DNA of 64,000 nt. It comes from Bacteroidales bacterium (GTDB lineage: Bacteria > Bacteroidota > Bacteroidia > Bacteroidales > WCHB1-69). Below the pieces are notes generated by a model. The model searched no databases, was not told where the DNA came from, and worked only from the letters and a program-made list of their open reading frames with translations. Every line of letters starts with the position of its first letter. The first letter of the stretch is position 1. This document shows positions 17,773 to 25,315 of this stretch, in pieces. The translations under genes were made by a program, and so were the position numbers. The stretch spans positions 1-64,000 of the forward strand of contig JAFPXF010000073.1 in assembly GCA_017394765.1 (NCBI GenBank), written 5' to 3'.

Positions 17773-18714
17773 TCACATCCTGCTTCTTGGATGATGGTTT
17801 GTCAACACATCCCGTTGTCGCACGGGATTGACGTGCAGGTATATCTGTGTTGTGGAGATGGAACTGTGGCCTAAGATATGCTGAATTGTGAACACATCAA
17901 CATTCTCCTCCAACAGAAGTGTTGCAAACGTATGCCTGAATGTGTGCGGGGTCACATTTTTGTCAATGTCACACTCCTTCGCTATTTGATGCACCAGTAA
18001 TCGGACAATTTGAGGGGAGAGACCATGCCCCAAACGATTGGTGAAAAAATATGCGTTCGTGTCCGTAGGTGTTTCACGCACCTGCACCCATTCTCGCAAT
18101 GCCGCCAATGTTACAGGCATACAAACGTCCACGACTCTCTCCTTATTCCCTTTTCCAATAATACGGACTAAGCCACGTTCCAAATCAACATCGCAATTTC
18201 GCAGTCCGCATAATTCACCAATACGCATCCCTGTTCCGAACAGCAACTCAATTACTGCCTTGTTTCGCACTGCCAGTTTGTGGCTTTGAGAGAAGCCTTT
18301 CCCTGACCGTACATTTTCGTCAAGACGAGCAAGTATTCGCCCTGTTTCCGCCTTGGTCATTACGACCGGTAACCTTTGAGGCTCTTTTAGCTTGATTCGC
18401 ACTTGTCTCAAGGGATTGTCGAAATCTTCAAACAACCATTCCATGTAGCGCATGAAAGCGTTCACCGAGGCAATCTTTCGTTTCATTGTCCTGAACTTAT
18501 AAGCCGAGATAGTCTCCAACCAACATTGTATATCATCCCGCTTGATATTTACCACCAGCGTTTCTGATCCGTTTGCCAATGTACCCGCGAATTGAATAAT
18601 ATCGCACCGATAGGCCGAAATGGTCTTTTCATCCAGTTTCCGTTCAAAGCGGCAATGCCGCAGGAAATCATCCAAAGCGGATGTCATCGTTGTTTGTTCC
18701 ATAACATTTATCAT
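17773..18714 (-). CDS. tyrosine recombinase, candidate DNA invertase
   Basis: This is a 313-residue tyrosine recombinase of XerC/D size. An N-terminal SAM-like core-binding domain (about 10-100) is followed by the catalytic domain, and the full set is present: Arg164 (GTGMRIGEL), Lys188 (GKGNKER), His257 and Arg260 (HTFRH), His283 (LGHSS) and nucleophile Tyr292 (IYLHV). ATG 18702 is an alternative start. No arm-binding domain is present, as in invertases and Xer proteins and unlike the integrase at 25299. Its start lies only 40 bases from the left 26 bp inverted repeat of a two-gene segment and reads away from it, the arrangement of Bacteroides phase-variation recombinases. I infer that it inverts 18754-20935. 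A weak -7 element (TATCTTGT, minus strand, 18730-18737) lies outside the repeat, so its expression would not change on inversion. Confidence 0.9.
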   Translation of the reverse strand: MINVMEQTTMTSALDDFLRHCRFERKLDEKTISAYRCDIIQFAGTLANGSETLVVNIKRDDIQCWLETISAYKFRTMKRKIASVNAFMRYMEWLFEDFDNPLRQVRIKLKEPQRLPVVMTKAETGRILARLDENVRSGKGFSQSHKLAVRNKAVIELLFGTGMRIGELCGLRNCDVDLERGLVRIIGKGNKERVVDVCMPVTLAALREWVQVRETPTDTNAYFFTNRLGHGLSPQIVRLLVHQIAKECDIDKNVTPHTFRHTFATLLLEENVDVFTIQHILGHSSISTTQIYLHVNPVRQRDVLTNHHPRSRM

Positions 18715-18753
18715 AAGTCTTTTTTGGCGACAAGATAGTAAAAAGTTTTGAGG

Positions 18754-18779
18754 GAACTAACGATAATGCACGATTATGA
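18754..18779 (+). repeat. left 26 bp inverted repeat (recombination site candidate)
   Basis: It is identical, in inverse orientation, to 20910-20935. The centre is ATAAT-GCACG-ATTAT (18763-18777), with 5 bp arms around a 5 bp spacer, the layout of a tyrosine-recombinase crossover site. The ATG at 18776 is the start of the glycosyltransferase. Partial matching continues for several bases into both ORFs. Confidence 0.85.
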
Positions 18780-19600
18780 GTTATTCGGTTATCATTCCGA
18801 CGATCAAAGACATTAACGAGTCGCACTGCTCTATTGTCTTTACGATTCGAAGTGTTTTGGATCAATCTGTACCTGCGGAGAAGATTATTGTGGTTTCACC
18901 CGAAAACAATTTTTCTACCAATGACGAATTGTTTAAACGATTCGAAAATCAAATTAAACTGGTAACATATCCATCTGACATCATGAACATTTCCTATGCG
19001 AGGAATTTAGGTGTTTCATATGCAGATAGCGACAACCTTGTATTTATGGATGACGATGTTGTATTGGGCGAGTACAATACTGTCGAGAAAACGATTATTG
19101 TCTTACAGTATTTTGATTTTTGCTGCGGGGCAAATCGGCTATGGGTTCCAATGAATTGGGCTGATTACATCAAAGAAATATATCCGATAGAGCATATCCG
19201 TCGAATCCTACGTGCAGTTTCATTCTGTCCTCTTTCTATCAATCGGTCTTCTAAGCAAAATATAAAATCCTATCACAATTTCTCATACATCGGTAATTTT
19301 GGTGCTGTTAGACGTGACGTTTTTGAGTCCGTGGGTGGTTTTGACGAATCCTATATTGGATGGATTGGGCAAGATACCGATTTGATGATGAGATTGTGTT
19401 ATGAGGATCATTCTTACCATATCTTAGATAATGATGGGATAAAAGTGTATCATTTATCACATTCTGTCAACAAAGATGCATACGAAGAAGACAATCGTAA
19501 TAGACTTAAAACAAAGATGCAAAAACTTGGCATAAAATTCAATTCTGGCAATTTTTTTGGTGAATTTAATCCTTTTGCAAACGATTTCAGTGTTATTTAA
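18776..19600 (+). CDS. family 2 glycosyltransferase (invertible cassette)
   Basis: The protein has 274 residues. It begins with the GT-A Rossmann start SYSVIIPTIKD and contains a metal-binding DDD (92-94, in VFMDDDVVL), a conserved GNFGAVRRDVF loop and the acceptor-side GWIGQDTDL segment (Asp200 and Asp202). This is the standard layout of GT2 enzymes that transfer sugars from nucleotide donors to glycans. No membrane segment is seen, so it is probably cytoplasmic or peripheral. The start codon lies in the left inverted repeat, and no recognisable promoter faces it in this orientation, so it may be silent here. Base composition is AT-rich compared with flanking genes, suggesting transfer. Donor and acceptor cannot be told from the sequence. 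Confidence 0.8.
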   Translation: MSYSVIIPTIKDINESHCSIVFTIRSVLDQSVPAEKIIVVSPENNFSTNDELFKRFENQIKLVTYPSDIMNISYARNLGVSYADSDNLVFMDDDVVLGEYNTVEKTIIVLQYFDFCCGANRLWVPMNWADYIKEIYPIEHIRRILRAVSFCPLSINRSSKQNIKSYHNFSYIGNFGAVRRDVFESVGGFDESYIGWIGQDTDLMMRLCYEDHSYHILDNDGIKVYHLSHSVNKDAYEEDNRNRLKTKMQKLGIKFNSGNFFGEFNPFANDFSVI

Positions 19601-20913
19601 GATTCCAAAGCATGAATAGCCTTTATCTGACGTTCGTAAATCGGATCAACCCCACTCTCTTCAAACGCAGTGATAGCAACAGATTCTAACGAACCACAGT
19701 TTGAACATCCCCATTTTTCAGGATGACTTTTCATCCAGTTGACAATATCAGGAGCTGCTTTAGCAACGGACATTTTCCCTAAAGCAGCAACTATACTTCT
19801 TACCACATAAGGGTTCTCCTCCTCTTTTAATTGAACAATCAATAGGTCAACGGACTCTCGCAGTCGTTTTTCTCCGCAAATATCTGCAATGTTTTCTCGG
19901 ACAGTTGATGATGAATGAGATATATTTCTGAGTAATTCTTCCTTTATCATCTCATCTGTTGTTTCTACAAAGAATCTTTCGATGGTTGATCTAATGGTAT
20001 CAATTCTGCCCATTCTCCTGTTTGTCAAATAATTAAACAACCATCTCATGGCTTCTGAATGTTGGTGTCCTTTCTGAAAAAGATGAATACATAAGACCGC
20101 AGTATAATACAGCATGTCAACCTCATATTGTTTAAGACTAGTTCTGTTGGGGTTTCTATAGTTGATTGTCAATCTTTCTAAAATCATTTCCGAATGTTCA
20201 GATAGAACATAATCGGTCAACAAGAAGTTGTTCCACAACGTTAGAATCAATTTCGAGTAAAGTCCAGATTGGTATTCTGCTACCTGGACAAAGAAAGGAG
20301 AAAGAGTGTCGAACCATTCTTTATATGCTTCGATTTTTTCTTTATCGGATCTAAGAACTGAAACGAATAACGTATATTTGTTCTGAAAATTTTGTTTAAG
20401 AAAAGTAATGAGGGAATCAATTGAATCAGAAGAAAAATTGTATGCAGACAAAAGTTGTTTTACATATTCATCACTACTATAATTTAATCGTGATGTGACA
20501 ATCGTGCTCTTCAACTTTTCCTCAAAAACTGTTCTATTCCTCGGCGAGTATAAAATAACATTAAGATGTCTGAGGTCAACAGGAACATCCTCTATGTGTT
20601 GGGCGAGCAATATAATGGAATTGCAATCTCGTAAAGTATGAGCAATGCCAACTTCGTAGAAAACGTTGGCATTTTTTCCAGTTAGATCAGCAATGATAAT
20701 TTCTGACCTATGAATCTCTTGTAATATGTTTTCGATTATCGGAGTAGAACCGAAAATACTATCAGCCCGAATAGCCTTAACACCAATTTTATTACAAGCC
20801 GACTGTATTGATCTAAAGACCCAGTCAAAAGACGGATCAAAAGGCATCAGTACAAAAGCCTCGTTGAACTTAATGGTTCTTTGAATCAAAGAATAATCTT
20901 TTGGATAAATCAT
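19597..20913 (-). CDS. deoxyribosyltransferase/TIR-like protein with HEAT-like repeats (invertible cassette)
   Basis: The protein has 438 residues. Residues 15-125 resemble the nucleoside 2-deoxyribosyltransferase/TIR-like fold: FVLMPFDPSFD opens the domain, and IIIADLTGKNANVFYEVGIA carries the candidate catalytic Glu87, followed by Ala91-His92. Such domains cleave N-glycosidic bonds of nucleosides or NAD and occur as sensors or effectors in bacterial conflict systems. The middle (about 130-320) is helical and unrecognised. Residues of about 325-410 look like HEAT-type helical repeats (STVRENIADICGE, PYVVRSIVAALGKM). A CSNC motif is near the C-terminus. No signal peptide is seen. The start lies in the right inverted repeat, and an outside promoter faces it, so this ORF is predicted to be the expressed one here. 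A defence role is inference. Confidence 0.7.
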   Translation of the reverse strand: MIYPKDYSLIQRTIKFNEAFVLMPFDPSFDWVFRSIQSACNKIGVKAIRADSIFGSTPIIENILQEIHRSEIIIADLTGKNANVFYEVGIAHTLRDCNSIILLAQHIEDVPVDLRHLNVILYSPRNRTVFEEKLKSTIVTSRLNYSSDEYVKQLLSAYNFSSDSIDSLITFLKQNFQNKYTLFVSVLRSDKEKIEAYKEWFDTLSPFFVQVAEYQSGLYSKLILTLWNNFLLTDYVLSEHSEMILERLTINYRNPNRTSLKQYEVDMLYYTAVLCIHLFQKGHQHSEAMRWLFNYLTNRRMGRIDTIRSTIERFFVETTDEMIKEELLRNISHSSSTVRENIADICGEKRLRESVDLLIVQLKEEENPYVVRSIVAALGKMSVAKAAPDIVNWMKSHPEKWGCSNCGSLESVAITAFEESGVDPIYERQIKAIHALES

Positions 20914-20935
20914 AATCGTGCATTATCGTTAGTTC
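20910..20935 (-). repeat. right 26 bp inverted repeat (recombination site candidate)
   Basis: It is the exact complement of 18754-18779, again with the ATAAT-GCACG-ATTAT core. The start codon of the 438-aa ORF (20911-20913) lies within it. Confidence 0.85.
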
Positions 20936-20979
20936 GTAAAAATCTGATTCTTGTTTATTCTGAATCGTAAAAATCGCTG

Positions 20980-20987
20980 CAAACATA
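20980..20987 (-). promoter_or_regulatory. outside promoter reading into the invertible cassette
   Basis: On the minus strand this reads TATGTTTG followed by CAGCG, a full TAnnTTTG match. The predicted start is near 20973, leaving a leader of about 60 bases that crosses the right repeat to the start codon. A TTG lies about 15 bases upstream, somewhat close for a -33 element. Confidence 0.6.
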
Positions 20988-21405
20988 CGCAATATTCTTA
21001 TACAAGCCTCAACTATTGGATATTATTTTTCCTGATCATGAAGGATGCTTTTGTATATAAATGGACTCAACAATCAGCAGTGGCCGTCGTTTATTGTCAA
21101 CGTGATGACTTGTGTCCTTGATTAGGACAAACAGCTGTTTGTGTCTTTGTCAACAGCTGATTATCATATTCTTTTATCCCTATACCCACCCCCTCACATC
21201 GGGGGTGGTGGGTGAGGGTATATATATGAATGTCTCTTTCTTTCTTGCTTTATATATATAAGGGGAAGAAAAAGGGCAAGATATTGAAAACCAGCAAGTT
21301 ACAATGGTTTCTTTTTGACCGTGGGCAAGATATTGATAATCAGTAAGTTGGATTGATTTTGAGGGGTTTGTTTTTAGCGGTCAGAATGGCTTCGGGGAAT
21401 GCGCC
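20988..21405. other. gene-free region with palindrome, hairpin and direct repeats
   Basis: The gap between the cassette and the mobile-element genes totals 470 bases. It holds a perfect 16 bp palindrome ACAAACAGCTGTTTGT (21127-21142); a GC-rich hairpin pairing CCCACCCCC with a bulged GGGGGTGGTGGG (about 21184-21220) without a clear T-run; TA-rich runs at 21219-21228 and 21251-21260; and a direct repeat GGGCAAGATATTGA at 21274-21287 and 21323-21336 whose similarity continues for about 12 bases. Such a mixture is usual near origins of replication or transfer, or at element ends. I cannot assign one. Confidence 0.5.
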
Positions 21406-22467
21406 TTAAAACAGCCAGTGCCCGGGTCTGTATCCCGCCGGAAATCCGAAGGAGACAACCACGTCCTCCAATGTCCGTTCCGTGGTTTTCCGCTTCTCTC
21501 GCTGCCGCTCCCTTACAAAGTCGCAGACAAGGTCGCCGATGTCGTACCCGCTGCCATCCGCCCCGATCTCTTCGGCGTATATGCGGGCACTGTCCTCGAC
21601 CCCTGCATTGTACTTTGCCGCATTCTCCCTCCATTGACGGCCTGCGCTGTCGCTGTCGGGGAACAGATAGACATCCCTGCCGCCCAACAATTCGCGGTCG
21701 CTGTCAAGTGTGGCTTGGAGGAAGGTAGCGCCTCCCGTGGCCACGAACACATAGTCGTTGAAGATTCCGTACCGCCTGCGGGCGCACTCGCAAAGTAGTG
21801 CGCTCTTCTCGCTTTCCACTACGGCAATCTTTGCGGCTGTGCAGCCGATAGCGTACCGCAACCCGAAAAGATGTTTGGCGGGGTTGTAGCCGTCAATTTT
21901 CAGTGTGTTGTGCGCCCAGTACATCGTCTTCCCCTTGTCACGGTGGCCGTCGGACTTGTACGGTATGATGCGGGCGGTGATGGCCGTCCCATCCTCGCTG
22001 AACTGCCAGAAGGCCACACGGCAGCCGTCAACAGCGGTTGCGCCATATTCGTCCCACACATTGTCGGTCAAATCTTTCCCGAACATGGAATAGAACCATT
22101 CTTTCAGGCAGTTGCGGACACCGTTGGCCCTCCACACCTCCCATCTGTCGTTCATCGGGACAAGGGCTGATTCGACGCGTTCCTGCATGTGGACGGTTTG
22201 TCGGAAGTGTCTTGTTATGGACGAGGTGTCCTTGTCGGGGAATTTTTCATACCCGCAGCTGTTCACACGGTCGCATCTTCCCGCCAGGGTGTCACGGCTC
22301 CAGTCCCCCGCAAAAAGATCCCAGTATCGGCTGAACTTCCCTTTGTGTCCGCATTGCGGACAGCAGAACTTCACCGTTTTTCCCGTCAAGGGGTTCTTGC
22401 TGGTCAGCTGGTATCGTTGTGCTCCGTATGGGACAATCCGCCTTCCCTTGTCTGCCGTCATTGCCAT
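21406..22467 (-). CDS. toprim-containing primase-like protein of a mobile element
   Basis: The 353-residue protein starts with a zinc-ribbon-like region (Cys36, Cys39, Cys65 and Cys71 in CCPQCG and CDRVNSCG). A toprim-like domain follows from about residue 210: an acidic VVESEKSALL (Glu218, Glu220), then YLFPDSDSAG with Asp271 and Asp273. This matches the DUF6371/primase-like proteins found next to RepA-like ATPases in Bacteroidales integrative elements. It probably acts in element DNA replication. It ends the five-gene minus-strand unit that starts at the integrase and lies 18 bases after the ATPase gene. No helicase domain is present; the ATPase upstream may supply that function. Confidence 0.75.
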   Translation of the reverse strand: MAMTADKGRRIVPYGAQRYQLTSKNPLTGKTVKFCCPQCGHKGKFSRYWDLFAGDWSRDTLAGRCDRVNSCGYEKFPDKDTSSITRHFRQTVHMQERVESALVPMNDRWEVWRANGVRNCLKEWFYSMFGKDLTDNVWDEYGATAVDGCRVAFWQFSEDGTAITARIIPYKSDGHRDKGKTMYWAHNTLKIDGYNPAKHLFGLRYAIGCTAAKIAVVESEKSALLCECARRRYGIFNDYVFVATGGATFLQATLDSDRELLGGRDVYLFPDSDSAGRQWRENAAKYNAGVEDSARIYAEEIGADGSGYDIGDLVCDFVRERQREKRKTTERTLEDVVVSFGFPAGYRPGHWLF

Positions 22468-22485
22468 TGTGCGTATGGGATGTGG

Positions 22486-23664
22486 TTAGTTGTCGTGTTT
22501 TTTGTAAAGTTTCGGATTATGGCTTTTCCCGTTGTCGCTCAGCACTTCCTCCAGAAAGCCCTGCCGGATGAAGCTGCACAATTCATTGCGGAATTGTTTT
22601 TCGGACAGGGAGTCGCCCCCTCCAAGTTCCTTTCTCGCCTTTGCGTGCGCTTCCTCCAGTTCATTCTTTGTGAACGCGGTCTTGCCGGGGTTGGAGTCTT
22701 GCGCCCTGTCGATCATTGCCTTGCACATGTCGCCGTCACTGACCTTGGGCGGTTCGTAGGGGAAGGACAGCTCCAGTCTCCCGTCGCCCTTGTGCGTGAT
22801 GTGGAATGTCTCGAAAGGCGCATTCCGCGTGTGCTGTGCCGTCACGATGGAGGACGAGCCGATGTCTTTCGCCTTTTCTACCATATACACCGTTTCGGCC
22901 TTCCGCTCGTACTCGCTCCCCAGATGGCCGCGGCCTTTTTTCAGATTGCTTTCGGTGTTGTGCAATATCGCTATGATGTGGGAGTCTGTCTTCTCCGCGA
23001 GTTCCATGAGCAGGCTTAGCATCTGCGAGGATTCGGTGTTGTTGTTGGTGTCCGTGACAAGGTCGGCCACCCCGTCAATGAATGCGATATTCGGCCTGTT
23101 GTTGAGCATGTGGTCAACAATCAGGAACAGCCGTCCCCTGCTGTTCTCTTCGCGGAGGCGCATATAGGTGAGGTTTCCCTTCTGGACTGCTGTCAGACCG
23201 TCGGTTATGCGGTTCCGCATCTTCGCGGAATGGTAGTTGCTCTGTTCCGTGTCGAAATAGGTCACGGTCGGTGACGGGATGTCGCTTGTGACAACGCTGT
23301 CTTCCCCACCGTCATCACCGTTATAAGCCAGCAGTTCTTTCGCCATCATGATAGCCAGTGACGTTTTCCGGCTCTTTGCACCGCCGAATATCAGGGAGAG
23401 GTCGCCGCACGACCCGGTCCGAACACCTTTTATTCTGACAGCTGCGGGCGGCGGGTTCCGGATAAGCCGTTCTGCATCCTGTTCGGTCATTATGCAACCG
23501 CCATCCGATTGCGTGCAGCAATCCCCGTCCCAATCGAGATGCTTGTGTATCAGACTGGTCGCCCCGTTGTCTCCTGGATTGTCGGTCGTCGGAGGCGGGA
23601 TGGCCGTCCGCTCACCCTTTATTATTGCGCCAAGGGCACTTCGGTTTTCCAAAGTGGTTTCCAT
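22486..23664 (-). CDS. RepA-like AAA ATPase (RecA/DnaB fold) of a mobile element
   Basis: The 392-residue protein carries a Walker A region at 94-101 (IFGGAKSRKTS, with Arg in place of the usual Gly before Lys-Thr, as in the RepA-like AAA_25 family). A Walker B-like hydrophobic strand ending in Asp (PNIAFIDGVADL, about 192) and a sensor-type AILHNTES segment (about 232) follow. The C-terminal 80 residues look like a small helical DNA-binding tail. Such proteins load at element origins and hydrolyse ATP to open or move along DNA. Its neighbours are a primase-like protein downstream and an excisionase-type HTH upstream, the standard order in Bacteroidales mobilisable elements. Confidence 0.75.
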   Translation of the reverse strand: METTLENRSALGAIIKGERTAIPPPTTDNPGDNGATSLIHKHLDWDGDCCTQSDGGCIMTEQDAERLIRNPPPAAVRIKGVRTGSCGDLSLIFGGAKSRKTSLAIMMAKELLAYNGDDGGEDSVVTSDIPSPTVTYFDTEQSNYHSAKMRNRITDGLTAVQKGNLTYMRLREENSRGRLFLIVDHMLNNRPNIAFIDGVADLVTDTNNNTESSQMLSLLMELAEKTDSHIIAILHNTESNLKKGRGHLGSEYERKAETVYMVEKAKDIGSSSIVTAQHTRNAPFETFHITHKGDGRLELSFPYEPPKVSDGDMCKAMIDRAQDSNPGKTAFTKNELEEAHAKARKELGGGDSLSEKQFRNELCSFIRQGFLEEVLSDNGKSHNPKLYKKHDN

Positions 23665-23692
23665 AACGGTATGCAGGCGTATTCGTTATGCC

Positions 23693-23986
23693 TTATCTCA
23701 AATGGTTTGCGCAATACTGTTCCGCCTGCTGCTGCAGTTCCTCCGCCGTGGGCACCCTGTGGGCCAGCAGCCATTGCTCCACCTCCTCGCGTTTGAAGTA
23801 GGTGCGCTTCCCACCGGGGGATTTGTAGTGCGGGATTCTGCGCAGGTGTACCAGTCTGTAGATGTAGTTCTTGCTCATTCCTGTGAGTTCGGCCACGTCG
23901 TCCATCGTCAGGACGATTTTGGTGTTGCTCAAGACCTGGGCTTGCTTTCTGACTTCTTCCATCAATAGTTGCAGTTCATTATTCAT
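23693..23986 (-). CDS. excisionase-type helix-turn-helix protein
   Basis: I chose ATG 23986 (MNNELQ), giving 97 residues; the frame extends 15 codons further without support. A MerR-like winged HTH of the HTH_17 type spans about 24-75 (VLTMDDVAELTGMSKNYIYRLVHLRRIPHYK, continuing to a Gly-Lys-Arg wing and the F-x-R-x-E-V-x-x-W-L end). These proteins act as recombination directionality factors or local repressors in integrative elements. Paired palindromes lie in the upstream gap (24046-24080), so autoregulation is likely. The N-terminal 20 residues form a possible short coiled coil. Confidence 0.85.
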   Translation of the reverse strand: MNNELQLLMEEVRKQAQVLSNTKIVLTMDDVAELTGMSKNYIYRLVHLRRIPHYKSPGGKRTYFKREEVEQWLLAHRVPTAEELQQQAEQYCANHLR

Positions 23987-24045
23987 TTTTTTTGGGTTTA
24001 GAATTATGCCGCAAAAGTCAGAAAAAAGCAAATTTGTAATATGAA

Positions 24046-24080
24046 GTTATTGCATAACTCCATATTCGTAATGCATTACG
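24046..24080. promoter_or_regulatory. paired palindromes upstream of the HTH gene
   Basis: GTTAT-TGC-ATAAC (24046-24058) and the perfect palindrome CGTAATGCATTACG (24067-24080) have centres about 21 bases apart, two helical turns. They lie just upstream of the HTH gene and could bind it or another element protein as an operator or excisionase site. Confidence 0.55.
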
Positions 24081-24118
24081 GGATTATGCCTTTTTATTTG
24101 GCAATCAACGTGTTGCAT

Positions 24119-25315
24119 TTATAAAAAACTTTTCGGAGACAAAGATTTTCGATCCTTCTGCGAGGCGGTGAAAGCCGTGAAGCACCTGTCTATCTCTCTT
24201 GTTATCTCATCCTCCCTCGTGTTGTCGCTTGACTGGAGGGATTTCCTGTTGAACAATCGTTTGAATTTGCCCCAGGGTGCTCTTTGAGGGGTGTCCGAAA
24301 TCCTCATTTCAAGCAATTCGGAAACCTTGACGGCAAAATACGCTATGTATATCGTGGAAACAGTTTTCCCCCTGTAGAGTTTGGTCTTTTCCCACTCAAA
24401 ATGTTGTTGGTCATCACTGACTCTTATGAGACCTTTGAGTATCGCAAACCGGAACAAGTCTTCCGCCCTCTTCTCGTTCGGTTTATACAGTTCGGCCACC
24501 AACTCCCAAACTGTCTGGCTTTGTTCTGATGCCTTGGATTGGTTCGCGGCATCGTCTTGGTTGTGGGTGCCGTCCTTTTCGGCAGCGGGTTCTTTAGTGC
24601 CATCATTGTCGTTGCCGCCATTGTCACCGTCGGCAGGACAAGGGATTGTTTCGGTCTCGCATCCGTAACCGAGCAATGGTTCGTACTCGCCAGTGAATAT
24701 TTCCAGCACATCCAGGCATTCGATGAATTCGTTGCTCCAAAAATACTTCATTGAGGGTCTTCCACAAGAAATCCCCCTCGTGATCTTTTCAAGTTTTCTG
24801 GCATATTCCATAAGACTGTCGCCATTGTTGTTGACGATATATTCAACAAGCGGGCAGAAACAATCTTCGAATTGGTCAGCGAACTCCTTGACTGATTCCA
24901 ACATGTCCACGGTTTCAGGATAAAACTCTGTCCGCAACCATTCATTAAACGGGGGGAATGCGTTCGTCAGTTTTCCAACCATTTCCCACGCCAATTCTTC
25001 TTCCATGCCGAAGACCAGATAATCTTTCCAATCGGGGAAGTGGGTGGCCAATCCCTCGCTGAGGTTCGGTATGTTCCAATGCTCATCATCTTTCATCAAG
25101 TCAACCAACCATTCCGTAAAGACATCGTAATTCTCTCTTTCCGTGTCTCCAAAGTCCAATTTCCCTGTTGCTTTTAATTCCGCCTCCAACACTGCTATTG
25201 GCTTGTAGTCAAAATCAGCGAAATCATTCAACGCTTCCAAGTGGGTGAAACAGATGCTCTCAAGTTTCGCAAACGCCTTGATCATATCCATTTTCGTCTT
25301 AATCTTCATCGTCAC
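24119..25315 (-). CDS. unknown acidic protein of the mobile element
   Basis: I do not recognise this 398-residue protein. The N-terminal 220 residues are acidic, rich in Trp and Phe and apparently all helical. A low-complexity Asp/Asn/Gly/Glu/Gln linker (about 228-270) leads to a C-terminal domain with a helix-turn type segment (VWELVAELYKPNEKRAEDLF, then RFAILKGLIRV) and a hydrophobic stretch (STIYIAYFAVKVSELLEM). There is no signal peptide. Its start overlaps the 3' end of the integrase gene by 17 bases, so the two are translationally linked. The start could instead be one of the later ATG codons near the N-terminus (MKIKTKMDMIK). Position suggests a role in element control or exclusion; this is only inference. 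Confidence 0.7.
   Translation of the reverse strand: MTMKIKTKMDMIKAFAKLESICFTHLEALNDFADFDYKPIAVLEAELKATGKLDFGDTERENYDVFTEWLVDLMKDDEHWNIPNLSEGLATHFPDWKDYLVFGMEEELAWEMVGKLTNAFPPFNEWLRTEFYPETVDMLESVKEFADQFEDCFCPLVEYIVNNNGDSLMEYARKLEKITRGISCGRPSMKYFWSNEFIECLDVLEIFTGEYEPLLGYGCETETIPCPADGDNGGNDNDGTKEPAAEKDGTHNQDDAANQSKASEQSQTVWELVAELYKPNEKRAEDLFRFAILKGLIRVSDDQQHFEWEKTKLYRGKTVSTIYIAYFAVKVSELLEMRISDTPQRAPWGKFKRLFNRKSLQSSDNTREDEITREIDRCFTAFTASQKDRKSLSPKSFL

Larger units (their letters stand above)
18754..20935. mobile_element. candidate invertible two-gene cassette
   Basis: A perfect 26 bp inverted repeat bounds this 2.2 kb AT-rich segment. It holds two convergent ORFs whose stop codons overlap by three bases, and no other gene. 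Each ORF start codon lies inside its repeat, so an inversion by recombination at the repeats would keep both genes intact and simply exchange their places. A tyrosine recombinase gene lies 40 bases outside the left repeat. A full -7 promoter element (20980-20987, minus strand) lies outside the right repeat and reads in; none is recognisable on the left. The inferred switch would express the 438-aa protein in the present orientation and the glycosyltransferase in the other. Inversion itself is not shown by a single sequence. Confidence 0.65.

Noticed and set aside
18754..20935. Inverted repeats as ends of a classical transposon
   Set aside because: No transposase lies inside, no target duplication is seen directly outside, and both start codons fall within the repeats; inversion fits better, though transposition is not fully excluded.
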